Assembly: GCF_003073045.1 (NCBI RefSeq)
Contig: NC_037596.1
Span: 28,680,392 to 28,744,391, forward strand
Reading direction: 5' to 3'
Origin: Pomacea canaliculata
Taxonomy: Eukaryota; Mollusca; Gastropoda; Architaenioglossa; Ampullariidae
Length of the DNA: 64,000 nt
Shown: piece by piece, positions 43,616-56,464 of the stretch
Layout: the number at the start of each line of letters is the position of its first letter
How positions within the stretch are numbered: the stretch's first letter is position 1
Program-made: the position numbers and the translations under genes
The notes under the pieces: generated by a model
What the model was told of the DNA's origin: nothing
What the model saw: only the letters and a program-made list of their open reading frames with translations
Databases searched by the model: none

Positions 43616-46600
43616 ATGTTAGGTCTGCAAACAGTAAATACGATGATGCACAAAGTAATCTCTGCCTACTTGATATTCGCACTTCTGCTTCCATGTCTGG
43701 GTAAGTACATTTTATTAAAAAAGTCAATGTGTTTCTGTTATATATATATATATGTTCATACTTCCCGGTTGGTTCTATTGAGTTCGATTCTCATCTTGGG
43801 GATGCTGTTATCTCATGTAACATTCTTTTACAGCTCTGGCTGCCTTGCCCTTAGCTGCTGGCTTATCGTTCACCCACCACCTTACGTTTATAGTAAAATA
43901 TGACGATATACAGCAATGTTTATGCAACTGTCGAGGTTGTAAACATCACGGGTCAATTAACCTCCCAAGAACAAACTGTACGTGTATTTGTAAAAGTTCT
44001 TAGCAAAACCAATACACGTCGACTTAGTCTCGCAGCCAATTTATTCAAGAAGTTAATAAGAAGTCTTTCCCATTGTCATTGTCGTTACACTCAGATTATC
44101 ATAAACCATTGCCAGGATGACCACGTGTACAGTTCTGAGGGAAAGAGGTCCGATTCTGAGTATTGTATGATTGTATGAGCTAGTTTTTTTAATAGATTTA
44201 AAACTTGTTCTTCTGATGGAAACGATTATGTAATAATTAATTCAAATAAAATCCGCTATGTCTTCTTATTTCATTCATTCTGTAGTAGAGCAATTCTATT
44301 TAACCACTTCCAGGAAGAACTTTATCGCTTTTAAAAAGTTGACAGTAAACTAATAAAAAAGGTAGATAACGGAACCGTTGTCGAAAACGTATTTTCTGAA
44401 CCTTTCTCTGTTTCTTTTTTAACACAAAATAAGCAAAAAGAATCCAAACCTTGAATTAGGAATATTTTTTTTTGTATAAGCAAACACATAATTGTCACAG
44501 TCGTTCTATGCACACGCAACTAATTCTATAAGAGCTGTAAACATTGTAGTCACTCTCAGTTTTTTCATAACTTAAAGTTTTTTTTTATATTAGTACCTAG
44601 GGTTTTGTTAGCTCCTACTGACTGACAAACTGTACACAATGATAAAATATAAATATACAGGCATTCGTTTTTCTTGAAATCTTACTATCTGTACTTGTAG
44701 CTCATAAGAATAAACTTCTTGTAAAGATGTTTTTAAGTAATTTCTTTTTAAATGCAGCACTTTTTCTACTAGCTACTGGACATATGCAACTGCGGCTGGT
44801 GAATGGAACTGCCTGGTCTGGACGACTAGAAGTGTTTCACGAAGGAAAATGGTAAACAATTTGCAGGCCATGCATTGATGACACCGACTTACAGGTCGTC
44901 TGCAGGAGTCTTGGTTTCAGCAGGTGTGTAGTATACTTTCTAATTGGCTGATTATTATTTTAGTGCAAAACAACATTGACATATTTAACGTGTTGTTTCC
45001 CACAGTCGTTTGCTAGTATCTAAAAAAATATTTTCCAGATTTATATTGACTTGACAGATAATTATAAACGATATATACAGAAGTTGAAGCGATGGCTTAT
45101 AGTAGTAATGCAATGATTGTTTTTCTATCTTCCTTTAAAAAATAGCTAATGTAAGAAACAGTAAACTAAATACACAAAAACGTATCTTGTTAATATTCTT
45201 TATTAAATATGTCTTTCTGTGTGAGTCTGTGTGTGCCTGTTTTATATAAGTATATAGATGTATGCACGTGGTAGGGAGAGTTTGTGTTAAACACGTTTAC
45301 AGAATAGGGGTTAGTGTGGTCATCTAAGGCCTTTATGAACGTGCAGTTTTTCTAAACATAGAGTGGTCGTCACAAAGAATAAACAGTCCAGGAGAATCCA
45401 TCAAAGCTTGAATCATAGAAAACATTATACATAGTTAAACTTTGTAGATAAGTGAAAGTCATAAACAAGAAATCAAGTTTCACTTTCTTTTAGGTAATTA
45501 AAAATGTTCCCAGCGCTGAATGCAATATGCGATTCAATGTTTTGTTCATACTCCCTTTTGTGTTGACAGTTCAGGAGCGGTAGCCGTCAGGTCGGACTTG
45601 TACGGCCAAGGATCAGGATTTATTTTTCGAAAACACGTAAAATGCTCTGGAAGTGAGACCAGCTTCTCGCAATGTGAATTCGGGAGCATCTACTACTGCG
45701 AGCACTGGATGGATGTCGGTGTCATCTGCAACTCCCGTAAGACACTTTATTTCACTTTTATTTCTGATTCGATTTTCCTCGCTTTGATGGCAATGCTTTT
45801 CTTATAAAAATATTACATTTTTTAGCTGGGGAGCTAACCCCGCGTTTAGTGAATGGAGCTCACTGGTCTGGACGTTTGGAGATTTTAGTAAACGGAACAT
45901 GGAGCTCAATGTATGAACTGGAATTCGGAAACAACGAAGCACAGGTGGTTTGCAGAATGCTCGGTTTAAACAGGTGTGAAAACTGTCCTTTGTATCCGCA
46001 TCTTAACTTTTACACAGCCAGGAACATACTGTCACATTTGTCATCCCTTCTGTATTAAAAGCTAGTACATTTCAAATAATTACAACTTTAAACCTTACTA
46101 CAACATCAACTGTAGATAATATTCTAACAAGTGATCTCTTTCGTCTTTTATTATATATGTTTGAAAACAAAATAAAAGATAACGAGAAATGAGGAAATAC
46201 GTAACAAAATACATACGCTAGACCTACGTTTATTGAATGTTTCTGTCGTATGAATGTTTACAGAAATAGCCATTTTCTAAGAAACTATATGTTAAGAATG
46301 AACTTATACAGTTTTCACATATTAGTGTGCATGTGTGTTCCTAAGAAAGTGTTTTATCTAATCAGCCTATCATATATTTTAAATGCAGACTTCTATCAGT
46401 GTACTCGTGATTTTATTTCTCTCGCAGTCCTGGAGCTGTAAGTGTGACTTCAGATATGTACGGTGTGGGTTCCGGAGATATTTTTGCTGTACCAATAAAA
46501 TGTACAGGAGCAGAAAGTAAGCTATCAGAGTGCAAGCGCGTCAAACTCAAACTATATGACCCCCATCACTGCGCGGATGTCGGAGTCATTTGCAATATTC

Positions 46601-49600
46601 GTAAGGAAAACATGGTTTTATTTTGTGAAATTATCATTAATCGAAGTCATTTAAAAAAATAATATATGTTCATATAAAAATATTTCAATTATGACAATAT
46701 AAATATGGAAGAAATTATGTTTAGAATCATGGAGCAACAACAACGATGGCTAGGCTTAAGATTTTTTCCACAAATAAAGGCTGCTGTACGACTGTAAAAT
46801 TTGGAATTTTCTACCAAAACAAGAACTGTCCATCCAGGCGTTTAAAACCAAATACTTCAGGGCGCTCCTCATGATCCCCTATAAGAAGTCAAAGACTAAT
46901 GAGAGGAATAATTGGTCCTCGTGAAACCATGCTCACTACCGTTAAACGATAAAAACTCCGGTGGTACATTCATGTCTCCCGACATGTTACCTTGGCTACA
47001 ACGGTATTACGGGGTCACGTGAAGGCTGTCGACTCCGTTGGAAACAAAAGAACGGGTTGGTGGCTAACATGAGAGAGTAGACAGGCTGTTCACTGGGGTT
47101 TCCTTCTTCAGGCAGGTAGATCACTAGACCTGATGGTTTGAGTTGACTTTTTGTGAGACCCGTCAGACTGCATCCCTACGGCTGTCAAATGAAAGCAAAA
47201 ACTACCAATAACACCATTCAGAAACTGGATACATCAAAACGCAATTTTTGTGAATATAAATATAAACATAATGTTGATACTTGATATACAATTATGAACC
47301 AATGTTTCTTTGATATATTCCAGTACATTGTTTTCATTGTATTAATATTGTATGGTTCCACAGTACAGTGACACTTTAAATAAAATAGTTCACATGCACA
47401 CAGCTGGACAGATTACTCCTCGTCTAGTGGAAGGTAGTGCGTCTTCCGGTCGCCTTGAGATTCTGTATAACGGAACTTGGAATTTAGTGTGTGATGAAGG
47501 GTTCGGGCTACAAGAGGCAGAGGTGGCCTGCAGGATGCTTGGTTTTGACAGGTATATTATATTATGTAAATAATTCAGAATAGTTACTCGTTTATTTACT
47601 GTAAATCCTATCTTAAGCAATAATTCGTATTATTTAAATCTGTTGATAGATTCTTGCTTTTTTGTAAAATCAGGCATATGTGTACGGTATATGTAATTTG
47701 TTATCATTTAAGGGAGTTTGTGTTTGTGGAAAGTAAGAGTGGTGCACTGTATATCTAAAACGCTATGCAGTTTGCAAAAAAATCCTCGTCTATAATGCAG
47801 CTTTCGAATAATTGATTGAACTAACTGAAATAAATTAATATGGGAGAATGTTGTGTTAATACAAATGACAGGAACGTCACAGATAAAATATTTGTGAAGT
47901 GGATAAACAGTCTAACGATGCAAGGGTCAGTGACGAAAATCACACAAAACTCAGTGAGGTTGTAGAGAACCCTCCGAAACATATGGTGATGAAGGCAGGG
48001 AGCTCTAAATTTATAGTATATATTTATTTTCATTTATATATGGTAAGTACAATGTTCCAAAAAACCCTTTGAAAGAGAGATTGATGGAGAAAAGAAAAAT
48101 CCTCTGTAGGAGTGTTTTTATAATACAGAAGCCATCAAGCAGTGGCGAATTCAACTAGTAATCAACTGTTTTAAATTGATATTTCCAAGCAGTCATGGAG
48201 AAGCCAGTGTAATGTCACTTATCCACGGCAACAGTTTTACAAGAACTATTTCTGGAAACGTGACCTGCATGGGTACAGAGAGGAGTCTGGCTGAATGCCA
48301 ACATCCGGGCTTCAATACCATTGACTGTGAAAAGTCGCAGGTCATCGGCATCTCTTGCAGTTTCCGTAAGAACGAATTTAATATGAAACGAATAAAGCAG
48401 ATTCTCCACACACTCAAAGAGTTATAGCATTAACATTTAAAAAGAAACAAGAAACTATAACCATTATTGTCGGCAAGGAACATTTTACAAAGCATTAAGG
48501 TTTGTGTTAACACTTTTGTACAAACAAACCTTGACTGCACAGAAAAATAAACTACAAAGGAATAGAATAACTATTTGTTTGCTAGTGCAAGTGTTATTTG
48601 AAATCAAGAAAAAAAAGATATGAATGTTAGAGCTCTTTTATACAAGACTCATACACATTTTTAGCATTTGTCACTCCTTCCTTTTCAATAATATTTTTAA
48701 ATAGTGAGTAATTGTAAGTGATTACAGCTATAAAACGAGATACCCTGTTTTTAGCTGCAGACCACACACTACGTCTAGCAAATGGACATTTGTGGTCAGG
48801 CCGTCTAGAAATATTCTACAATCAAAGATGGCGATCACTGTGTGACTTTGGGTTTGGACAGAGAGAAGCTCTGGTTGTTTGCGGGATGTTTAATTACAGC
48901 AGGTAATGAAGGCTACACAGTTTTTATTATTAAACAATTTTTTCTTGTGTATTTAAAGTCAAATAAGCTTATAGACTTAAATTGTAATTTGCTGCTCGCT
49001 ATTGTTTGAACATGAGAATATTGATGGGAACTTGCACAATTTTCTCATCGTGAGGTAGAAAGGTTGTTAAGATGCGCGTGCAAGCAAACGCCCAAACCTC
49101 TCATTATTTTTTGTGCAACAGTCCAGGGGCCATATATGACTATACTGGGAGGTTTGGCAGTGGTTCTGAACCAGTCTGGCTAGCTAATGTCAAGTGTGCA
49201 GGCACAGAGACCAGTCTTTTACGATGTTCACATGGTGGTCTCTACGACCAAGTCTGCGGACCGCTCGACGACATCGCTGTCATCTGCAATATCCGTAAGA
49301 TCAAGTTCTCTGATTTCGGATGATTATCAGCCAATAGGTGTAGGTGTCTATTAACAGAAATATAATTCTTCTAAAGAAACACAATTTTTATATTTGTTAT
49401 TTTGCAGTTTAGGATGGCAGAAGCTCTTATTTTCTTCAGTTTAGGTACAACTTCCTCTTCTAAGAATAAAAGGGATTTTAAATATAACACGTTTTATCAA
49501 ATTAGTCGTTTGGAAAGGACGTTTTTTGTAAAATTAAAAAAATATATATTTTATGACCAGATTTGTCAAACAAAAGAAATTTTGAAAAAAAATTTCAGCT

Positions 49601-52600
49601 GGTCAGTTCGTCTCACGTTTAGCCGAAGGAACTGCGTGGTCGGGTCGTCTTGAAATTTTGTACAACGGATCGTGGAGCTCAGTGTGCGAAGACGGATTTG
49701 GACACAAGGAGGCGCGTGTGGCCTGCAGGATGCTGGGCTTTGACAGGTGAGTCACGTAAAAACTTAGGGAATTTTTCCGGGAACTGATGGCTGTCTTAAA
49801 ATGAATTTTTCGTTCGCATGGATGCCCAACCTACGGCCCGCGGGCCATATCCAGCCCGCGACGCGGTGCCATCCGGCCCGCGAAACTTCTGCCCACAGTA
49901 CAGGAAATCGGCATGTTAGTAATAAAAAAAAGACCTAAAAAAAACGAAAAAAAGGGAAGGAGAAGTATTTATCCCCACTTAGGGGCGTCTCTCAATCTTT
50001 TTTTCGATGGACGAACATTTCGATTCAGTTCTCCGACTTGGTGTCTCTACGATGCAGCCGAACATTCAAGAGTTGGTTTCGGGTAAACAACTTCAAATAT
50101 CCCACTAATTATTACATAATAAATGGTAAATACAATTTGTTTCTAATAAAAATGGTATCTGCTCTACTTTTTTTTTCTTTTTTTGTATTTTTGCGGTGAA
50201 GCGGCCAGCGACACGCATGTCGGAAATGTGTATGGCCCGCAGGCCGAAAAAGGTTGTGCATCACTGGCATAGATTTTACAGAATTTTACTGATTGTCGAA
50301 CAGTTTAAGCTATTACAAAAACTTTAGGACTATTTCTAAAAATCGTGTGGATTTATTTAGGAAGAAATTTTATTTGTTAAAGATTTAATGAGTAAATCCA
50401 CTGAAAGAAATAGTGCGGATGTTATACATTTTTGAAAAACCTGTATGGCAGCGGTTCTCAACCTGTGGGGCGCGACCCCCCAGGGGGTCGCGACGTGCCT
50501 ACAAGGGGGTCGCGAAGGTGGTCCTTTTTTAAAAGTTTCTTATACCGGTATTAGTGAAATTAGCTTAGATTGTGTAACCGAGTGGTGAGGGCGATCAAAC
50601 TCCAAATCTCTTCTCCCTATTCAAGTACACTGTCTCGGCAATGCAGTGACTTCTCACTTCCAAAACTCAAAACACAATCCCCCCCTCTCAACAATTAAGC
50701 CTCCAATCTCCCTCCTCTCGCCTTTTGCCCTCTCTCTCCCCCAATCTCTCATCGCTGACTCCCCTCTCCCTCTCCAGTCACACCTCTCTTTTTAAAAAAA
50801 AAAAACATCTAAAAGGCACGCATTCAGGAAACGTCCATCATTCACACCCTTTCCCCTCGCACGTGCTCACTGCTCAGTCCTAGTACTCTAGGTCCCTGAC
50901 AGAAGGCCATGACCAGACAGTGCGGGGTGGGGGCTTAAGAACGACCGATGACTGCTGCTAATGGCATATTTATCGGACATATTTGAGAAGCTGAACGTTG
51001 TGAATACTTCTCTGCAAGGGAAGGACACCAACATGTTACAAACAACTGACAAGATGAATGCTTTCGTCCGAAAAATTTCGTTGTGGACGCAAGAGAAAAT
51101 ATTTTTGATGTTTCCGTGCTTGTGTAAGTGCAAGGCTGACAACTTGAATCTTGATCAGGTGAAGAAGGTAATTATTGCCCATCTAAGCGGACTGCAAGAA
51201 AGGTTTCAGCATTACTTCGCTGAAATTGATGTGACTAAATACGATTGGATTCGTAATCCATTTCTGGCTGATCCTAGCACAAGCGGGTTGTCCACGGAAG
51301 AAGAAGAGCAGCTCATCGACCTTTCGAGTGACCAATCCCTGAAAATGGTCTTCCAAACAACACCTGTGCCAACATTCTGGATTAGCGTCAACGGTGCTTT
51401 CTGAGAAAGCAATGAAAGTTCTGCTGCCATTTTCAACTTCGTATATGTGTGAGCAAGGATTTTCAGCATTGGCAGCACTGAAGTCGAAATACAGAAATCG
51501 TGTGGACGCAGAGGCTGAGCTGCGAATAGCAGTGGGTACGAACATCGCACACAGGTTCGCTTCTCTATGCAACAGCAAGCAGGCTCAACCTTCTCATTAA
51601 TCAAAGAGAGTATCCAATAAAATTAATAAAATAATATTTATAAGCACCGCAGAATTTGCTTTAGTAAAATCTCATTAACAGTTATACTTCTTGCAGATAC
51701 GAACTTTGTTCTTCCGTTGTTGATTTCCTCGACGCGGGATTGGAGGTTAGCTAAGGCTCCCCCGCTCTTCCACCGACCTAGCTGGCTAAGGGGGGTCGCG
51801 GACGTACCGGTGTTCGTCAGGGGGGTCGCCACAAGCAAAAGGTTGAGAACCGCTGCTGTATGGTATGGTACTTTGATACATTTTCATCATTTTAAAGTCA
51901 TCTTTCGACATTCATGACAACTCATCACATGCATCTATTTAATGTGTGTTGCAGTCCTGAAGTCTTTGCCTTCAATTCCTTTCTATTCAGAGACCATGAT
52001 GGAACCGTGTTGTTTAGTGACTTAGATTGCCAGGGCACAGAAACCGATCTTACACAGTGTAACTATAGTAGCTTGTACAACAACAAATGTATCCATGGCT
52101 CTGACATTGCTGTCGTATGTAAAGTAGGTGAGAATAGTTTCGAATGCATCTTTGTCCTTTAAAGTAAAGTCGTCTTTTTTCAGCACTAAGTAACACTATC
52201 CATTTGCTAAATAGCTAGAACAAAAAGTTAAACAAAATTTTAACACTTTAAACTTTTAATAGCATGTTAATAATTATTTGTATAATAAAATATTTACTAT
52301 GCAGTTTGCAAACTCATATAACATTGAGTATGTTTTCAATTATCTAATTAAATAAAGAAATCAATAAGATGCACCATTTGTAATTTGGATATAGACTAAA
52401 TTCTATAAACGTTTAATAATATCTGCGTCAAATTATTTTTTTAATAAACAGTAATAGTAATTATAACTAAATAAAATGTGCCAGAAACGGCTGACATTCG
52501 TCTCACTGGTAATTATGGGACTACTTACGGTGTTGGTCGTGCTGAGATGAGAATGGAAAGTGAGTGGTACTCACTGTGTGGCACCGGCTTCAGCAATGAC

Positions 52601-54884
52601 GACGCTCGAGTTGTATGCCGGCAACTTGGATTTAACTCGTAAGTATTTTTTGTTTAGGGAAAAAACAAAACAGCAATGAACAAAAAAAAAAAGGGTATTA
52701 ACTATTTTTTTCAGTTTTGAAGTTATTAAACCTTTTCATAAATGCGTTAACTAATCTGACTTCTTCAATTAAATCTTAGCTAGCTCTGGCTGCAAATACT
52801 TTGTAAATTATCAGCCCATAAATGTTTAGCGGTGTTTTATGGATAATGTTACCTTCTTTCTTTTTTTTGCGCTTGTCCAATAGGAATCTTGTTTAATACA
52901 CAATAATATGGTAATCTTCTTTATATGAATAAAATAAATGGAACTAAAAACCAATGGATGACTAACGCTTCATGCTTTGAAGACCTTTCATGTTTTACAG
53001 AAGCACAGCGACGACTGCTGACGTGTCCTTATTCGGTGTTAAACAAGGAGAGTTCGTGGTAGTTGATTTTAGCTGCTCGGGAAACGAACCCAGCATGTTC
53101 ACCTGTCTGCAGAAGGTTCTAAACATTCGCGATGTGTGCGATACAGAAGAATTCGGGGTTATTTGCGGAGAATGTAAAAGCTATTATACTAACTTTTATA
53201 TCGAGTGTTCAAATATCTCATGTGTATAGAGCTGTAATAAATAACATTTATATATTACCTTTACAATGTGTTTTAAGGCAAAAATTTTTGTCATTTTATT
53301 CATTGTTTTTAGTCTTCATCAAACTATTTGTTGAAAACTATTTAAAATATTGCATTTGTTGTGCTAAATGATAAGTACTTACACCATGTCCTAAATTCCA
53401 CAAGTAGTAAAATCCCGTTGTCCCAGCAATTTTTTTTCCATTAAAATTACCATGATACCCTGGTTTTTTTTTCAGATCCACCATCTATCATAACTTTTCT
53501 CCTTAACGGCCAAGTCGGTCCATCTGTGACTGTCACTGAGAACTCTAGCGTTGACATGTTGTGTGAGGCACACGGGAAACCCACTCCCAGAATGCTGTTC
53601 ATGAGTGACAAGGACAATGAGGTTTGGATAGATAGTAAACAGGATGAGGTGCAGTTGTCGGAAGGAAAGGGACAAATAGCAACGATCTTAAGAAAAGTTC
53701 AGTGTGAAGATTCTGCCGACTATAGATGTGAACTTGAAAATAGTGTGGGAAGAAGCAATCAGTCCATCCGACTTCTTGTACCGTGTAAGTTTTTAAAACT
53801 GAACTCCATTTAGAAGACTTTATTTACCATCACAGCTCCTTTCATTTATCAAGTAGAAACGAACCAACAAAGTTAAATAATACAAAAATTGCCATGTGAA
53901 ACATTAATATTTACCTTCCTAAATGAAATACTTTGCCTATGCGTAAAAACATACTTTCAGTTTTTTTTTAATCTGATCATATTTCACACTAGATTACTTC
54001 TATAAAGGAACTTTCCGATGATATAAGTTATTAAATTAATAATAACCTGTAAGTTGTACCTAGCCCAGAATCTTTCAAGATTGTTTTGTCTTTGTTTACT
54101 TACATAAACCGAAAGTAGCAATGTCAATGTTTATTACTTTTGCTTTGGTATACAGGTGCCCCCAGACTTAAACTTTTGTACGAACAACCTCCGTTTGCTG
54201 AAATAAGTAACCATAAAGGAAACCTTAGTTTTGAATTGACAGCATATCCAGCACCAGAGGTGAAATTTATTGTACATCATGGGTCAACCGTCAATGAAAG
54301 TATGAACATTCAATCAGTTAAAGAAAATGTCCACGTTGAGTGTGTCGAGGAACTATTTGCACCTGCCTTGCATACCTGCAAAGTAACTGTTCGTAACGTG
54401 AGTGCAGCTCATCAAGGTGTTTACCAGATTGTCTTCAGCAACAATCTTGGAGAAATATCTTTTAATTTTACCGTAAGACTTAAAGGTAAGTTCTTCCGAA
54501 ACTCAATAAATGAGTGAAACATATTTTCATTCAATACATTTCTATGCAGAAAACTTACTATCCATTCATAACATGCGTGCACAACATTCCTCAGTCCATT
54601 TACGGGGCGTGAGCTGATTCAAGTCAGAATATGAACGGTTGTCGGTTTGTGCATTTTATAACCGATACTAATAGAGAAATTTTTCTTCGTGATTTATTTA
54701 CCGAAATGAAGACGTCTACAAGCAGCTGAAGTTTGTATACCAAGATGAGATATAAATTTACTTCATTTCACTCTCAACTGAAAGTGGTGTCCCTTTAAAA
54801 TGTTTGTCGTCTTTAGACGATGTACACACAATCCATTATGAGAGCTGTGTGCAACTATTTACGAGCACACCTCCCGAAAAGTAG
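43616..54884 (+). CDS. SRCR-Ig gene C (6 SRCR, 2 Ig, short tail)
   Basis: Exons: 43616-43700 leader; SRCR1 44773-44923 + 45570-45736; SRCR2 45826-45973 + 46428-46600; SRCR3 47404-47551 + 48193-48365; SRCR4 48755-48902 + 49122-49294; SRCR5 49599-49746 + 51955-52127; SRCR6 52485-52638 + 53001-53173; Ig 53476-53784; Ig 54156-54485; end 54817-54884. All junctions are GT-AG and all phases fit. SRCR1a contains an in-frame TAA at 44853-44855, where gene B has AAA. Leaving out the whole SRCR1 cassette gives an open frame of about 800 aa. SRCR2 has Tyr for the usual Cys after TWSSM. The end exon codes a 22-residue hydrophilic tail and stops just before a GTAAG donor, so the product would be secreted. 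Intron 10 (49747-51954) carries two hAT-type insertions absent from gene B. Confidence 0.75.
44773..45736 (+). other. Gene C, SRCR1 (in-frame stop in first half)
   Basis: The first-half exon is 151 nt, with an extra ACT codon near the start, and has TGG-TAA at 44850-44855. The second half (GAVAVRSDLYGQGSG to VGVICNS) is intact. Confidence 0.75.
46680..47200 (+). mobile_element. LINE 3' end relic in intron of gene C
   Basis: A 40-codon open stretch around 46795-46925 reads IWNFLPKQELSIQAFKTKY and ends in a stop. The W-N-x-L-P...F-K pattern is typical of the C-terminus of non-LTR reverse transcriptases. The following 3' UTR-like text is shared with 36500-36790 in gene B. The element is a short 5'-truncated fragment. 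Confidence 0.4.
49824..50266. mobile_element. hAT-like MITE in intron of gene C
   Basis: The ends are inverted: CCCAACCTACGGCCCGCGGGCC on the left and GGCCCGCAGGCCGAAAAAGG then TTGTGCATCACTG on the right. The flanks GCATGGAT (49816-49823) and GCATAGAT (50267-50274) look like an 8-bp target duplication with one mismatch. The left tip may lack a few bases. The matching intron of gene B has no such insert. Confidence 0.65.
50449..51855 (+). mobile_element. hAT transposon (ZBED5-like), internally deleted
   Basis: Begins CAGCGGTTCTCAACCTGTGG and ends AGGTTGAGAACCGCTG, with GGGGGTCGC-type subterminal text mirrored. It is flanked by a perfect 8-bp duplication, CTGTATGG, at 50441-50448 and 51856-51863. 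The gene B intron is an empty site. It carries only the C-terminal part of a transposase, so it is non-autonomous. The perfect duplication points to recent insertion. Confidence 0.9.
50961..51600 (+). pseudogene. hAT transposase C-terminal fragment
   Basis: The frame 50961-51404 begins MAYLSDIFEKLN with LQGKDTNM, like ZBED5-type hAT transposases. The frame 51394-51600 has KVLLPFSTSYMCEQGFSAL and KYRNR, the conserved hAT dimerisation region. A single frameshift near 51390-51400 separates them. The BED zinc finger and first half of the catalytic domain are absent. Confidence 0.85.
53476..54485 (+). other. Gene C, Ig3-Ig4 pair
   Basis: Exons 53476-53784 and 54156-54485. They are close copies of the gene B pair, with [33 protein letters not shown] and [10 protein letters not shown]. 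Confidence 0.85.
54817..54884 (+). other. Gene C, C-terminal exon
   Basis: After CGTCTTTAG the phase-1 frame reads DDVHTIHYESCVQLFTS, five more residues and TAG, followed at once by GTAAG. There is no hydrophobic stretch. Gene B has lost most of this region by a deletion of about 100 bases. Confidence 0.5.
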
Positions 54885-56279
54885 GTAAGTACTTTCACCA
54901 CATTATATAAGTGCAGTGTGAGATAAAGTTCATTTTGCAATGGAAAATTACTTTTTTTACAATCTGTTCGTACTGTAATGAATTTAAAAAGTTTTTTATA
55001 GACTGTGAGCAGCATATTGATTGTGTACACATTTATTAGTAAAATTACAGTTGATCTTAAATTTGCATGAACATAGTTATAAAGAAACACCTGTTTTGCT
55101 ATTCCAAAGAATCTTCACGCACATTGATTCCGAATATTAGTTGGTGTCCTTAGTAATATTTTGTTTAGAGAGTGTGTGTGTCTCTGCATGCGCGCTTAGT
55201 ATTATCACGACAGAGAGAAAGAGATAGTAAATAGTGGAAGAAAGACTTAACAAGGTGAAACAAAACTTTTGTCCAGTGCTTAGTAAAAAAAACATTAAAT
55301 CGGTTCACATCACGCACGCACAAAGCGAAGGACAGACAAAATGACAGATGGATGGGTAAAATGAGAAGGGCAAGCTTAAGTTTCTGTTAACACTTGTGTC
55401 TAAACTTAATCATTTCTAGGATCCAGCATACAGTAGAATTAAATTCAAGATTCTAATAATAATCCGCAATATTTGCCATCACAAAGAGATAATCTTTGTT
55501 GTCAACAGGATGCATGTACTTTGGTCAACGTGACTCAATCAAAGTTCCATCAACCACAAAAGTAGGTATTTGAATCTTAAAATGTTTAATTCACTGATGA
55601 AGGACGGTCTATGTCTTACACGCGCGCATTTTGTCGAATACAGAATAATGCGTGTGCCTGTGTAAAATTGTTTGTTCATGCGTGCTAATTAGCAAACACG
55701 CACACAAAGACATCGGATTCATACAAGTCTATATGCGTCTGTTAATAAACTAATAAATGTAGGACACCTTTGCAGCAATAAACCACCCCAAACACTAACA
55801 TTTATTGTTGCTAGTATTTCTATATTTTCTTCAATAATCCAAAGAAAAAAGCATGTCTGGTTTTTTATCTCCGTCTGTGGCCTGACTTATTTGCCCTAAA
55901 GCACGATTTTTTAACTTAAAAAGAGTAGATAAATATATATATACAAGTTTACAATATCTTCTTTTGCTAATTATGTTATGGTAATAGTTATAGGGTTATT
56001 ATTTTTCGCAACCCACATGCATGCGTGTATCAAAGAGCTTGTAGGACAGTATTCTTAAAAGACTGTGCAAGAGGTTAATGACTCCCCTGATTATCATCCA
56101 CTGCCCTTACAAGTTACTGAATGTTTTGAAGTAGAAATGAAAAAAATAGAATCTTTCTTTCTATTTGGTGAAATGTACTCAAATACTTTGTCCTTTAGGA
56201 TCGTTCTAAAGTGGAGACAGAAAATCTTGCGTATAGTTTGAAATGAATATTTGATATCTAGTAAATATGGAAAGGCTTA
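54885..56279. other. Intergenic between genes C and D
   Basis: No exon or RNA gene recognised. AT-rich with scattered CA/GT runs. Confidence 0.5.
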
Positions 56280-56464
56280 ATGGCCGTCACTAACTCTGTG
56301 GCTGGATGGAGGAGTCATCAATGTCAGCCAATCAGCGAGCGTGGTTTGTGATGCTTAATACAAGGAGTTACTTCCTCGAGCTCCAGTATTTCGCGGCGTT
56401 GTGTTAACGCGAACTGATCGAGCTGCTTTACTTTATTCTATCAGTCCCTCGCACACTTGTCATC
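56280..56464 (+). promoter_or_regulatory. Type 2 promoter of gene D, with CCAAT box
   Basis: Paralogue of 19909-20087. CCAAT at 56328 lies in the shared CAGCCAATCAGCGAGC, 137 bases before the ATG. TTACTTCCTCGAG and GCGGCGTTGT follow at matching distances. Confidence 0.6.

Larger units (their letters stand above)
45826..53173 (+). other. Gene C, SRCR2-SRCR6
   Basis: Five open two-exon SRCR domains. SRCR3 to SRCR6 are close to the equivalents in B. SRCR6 is the divergent Ig-proximal type. SRCR2 lacks one conserved cysteine (MYELEFG where others have VCDxGFG). Confidence 0.85.

Noticed and set aside
51183-51604. Antisense open frames in the hAT element
   Set aside because: Shadows of the transposase frame, which has clear family motifs on the + strand.
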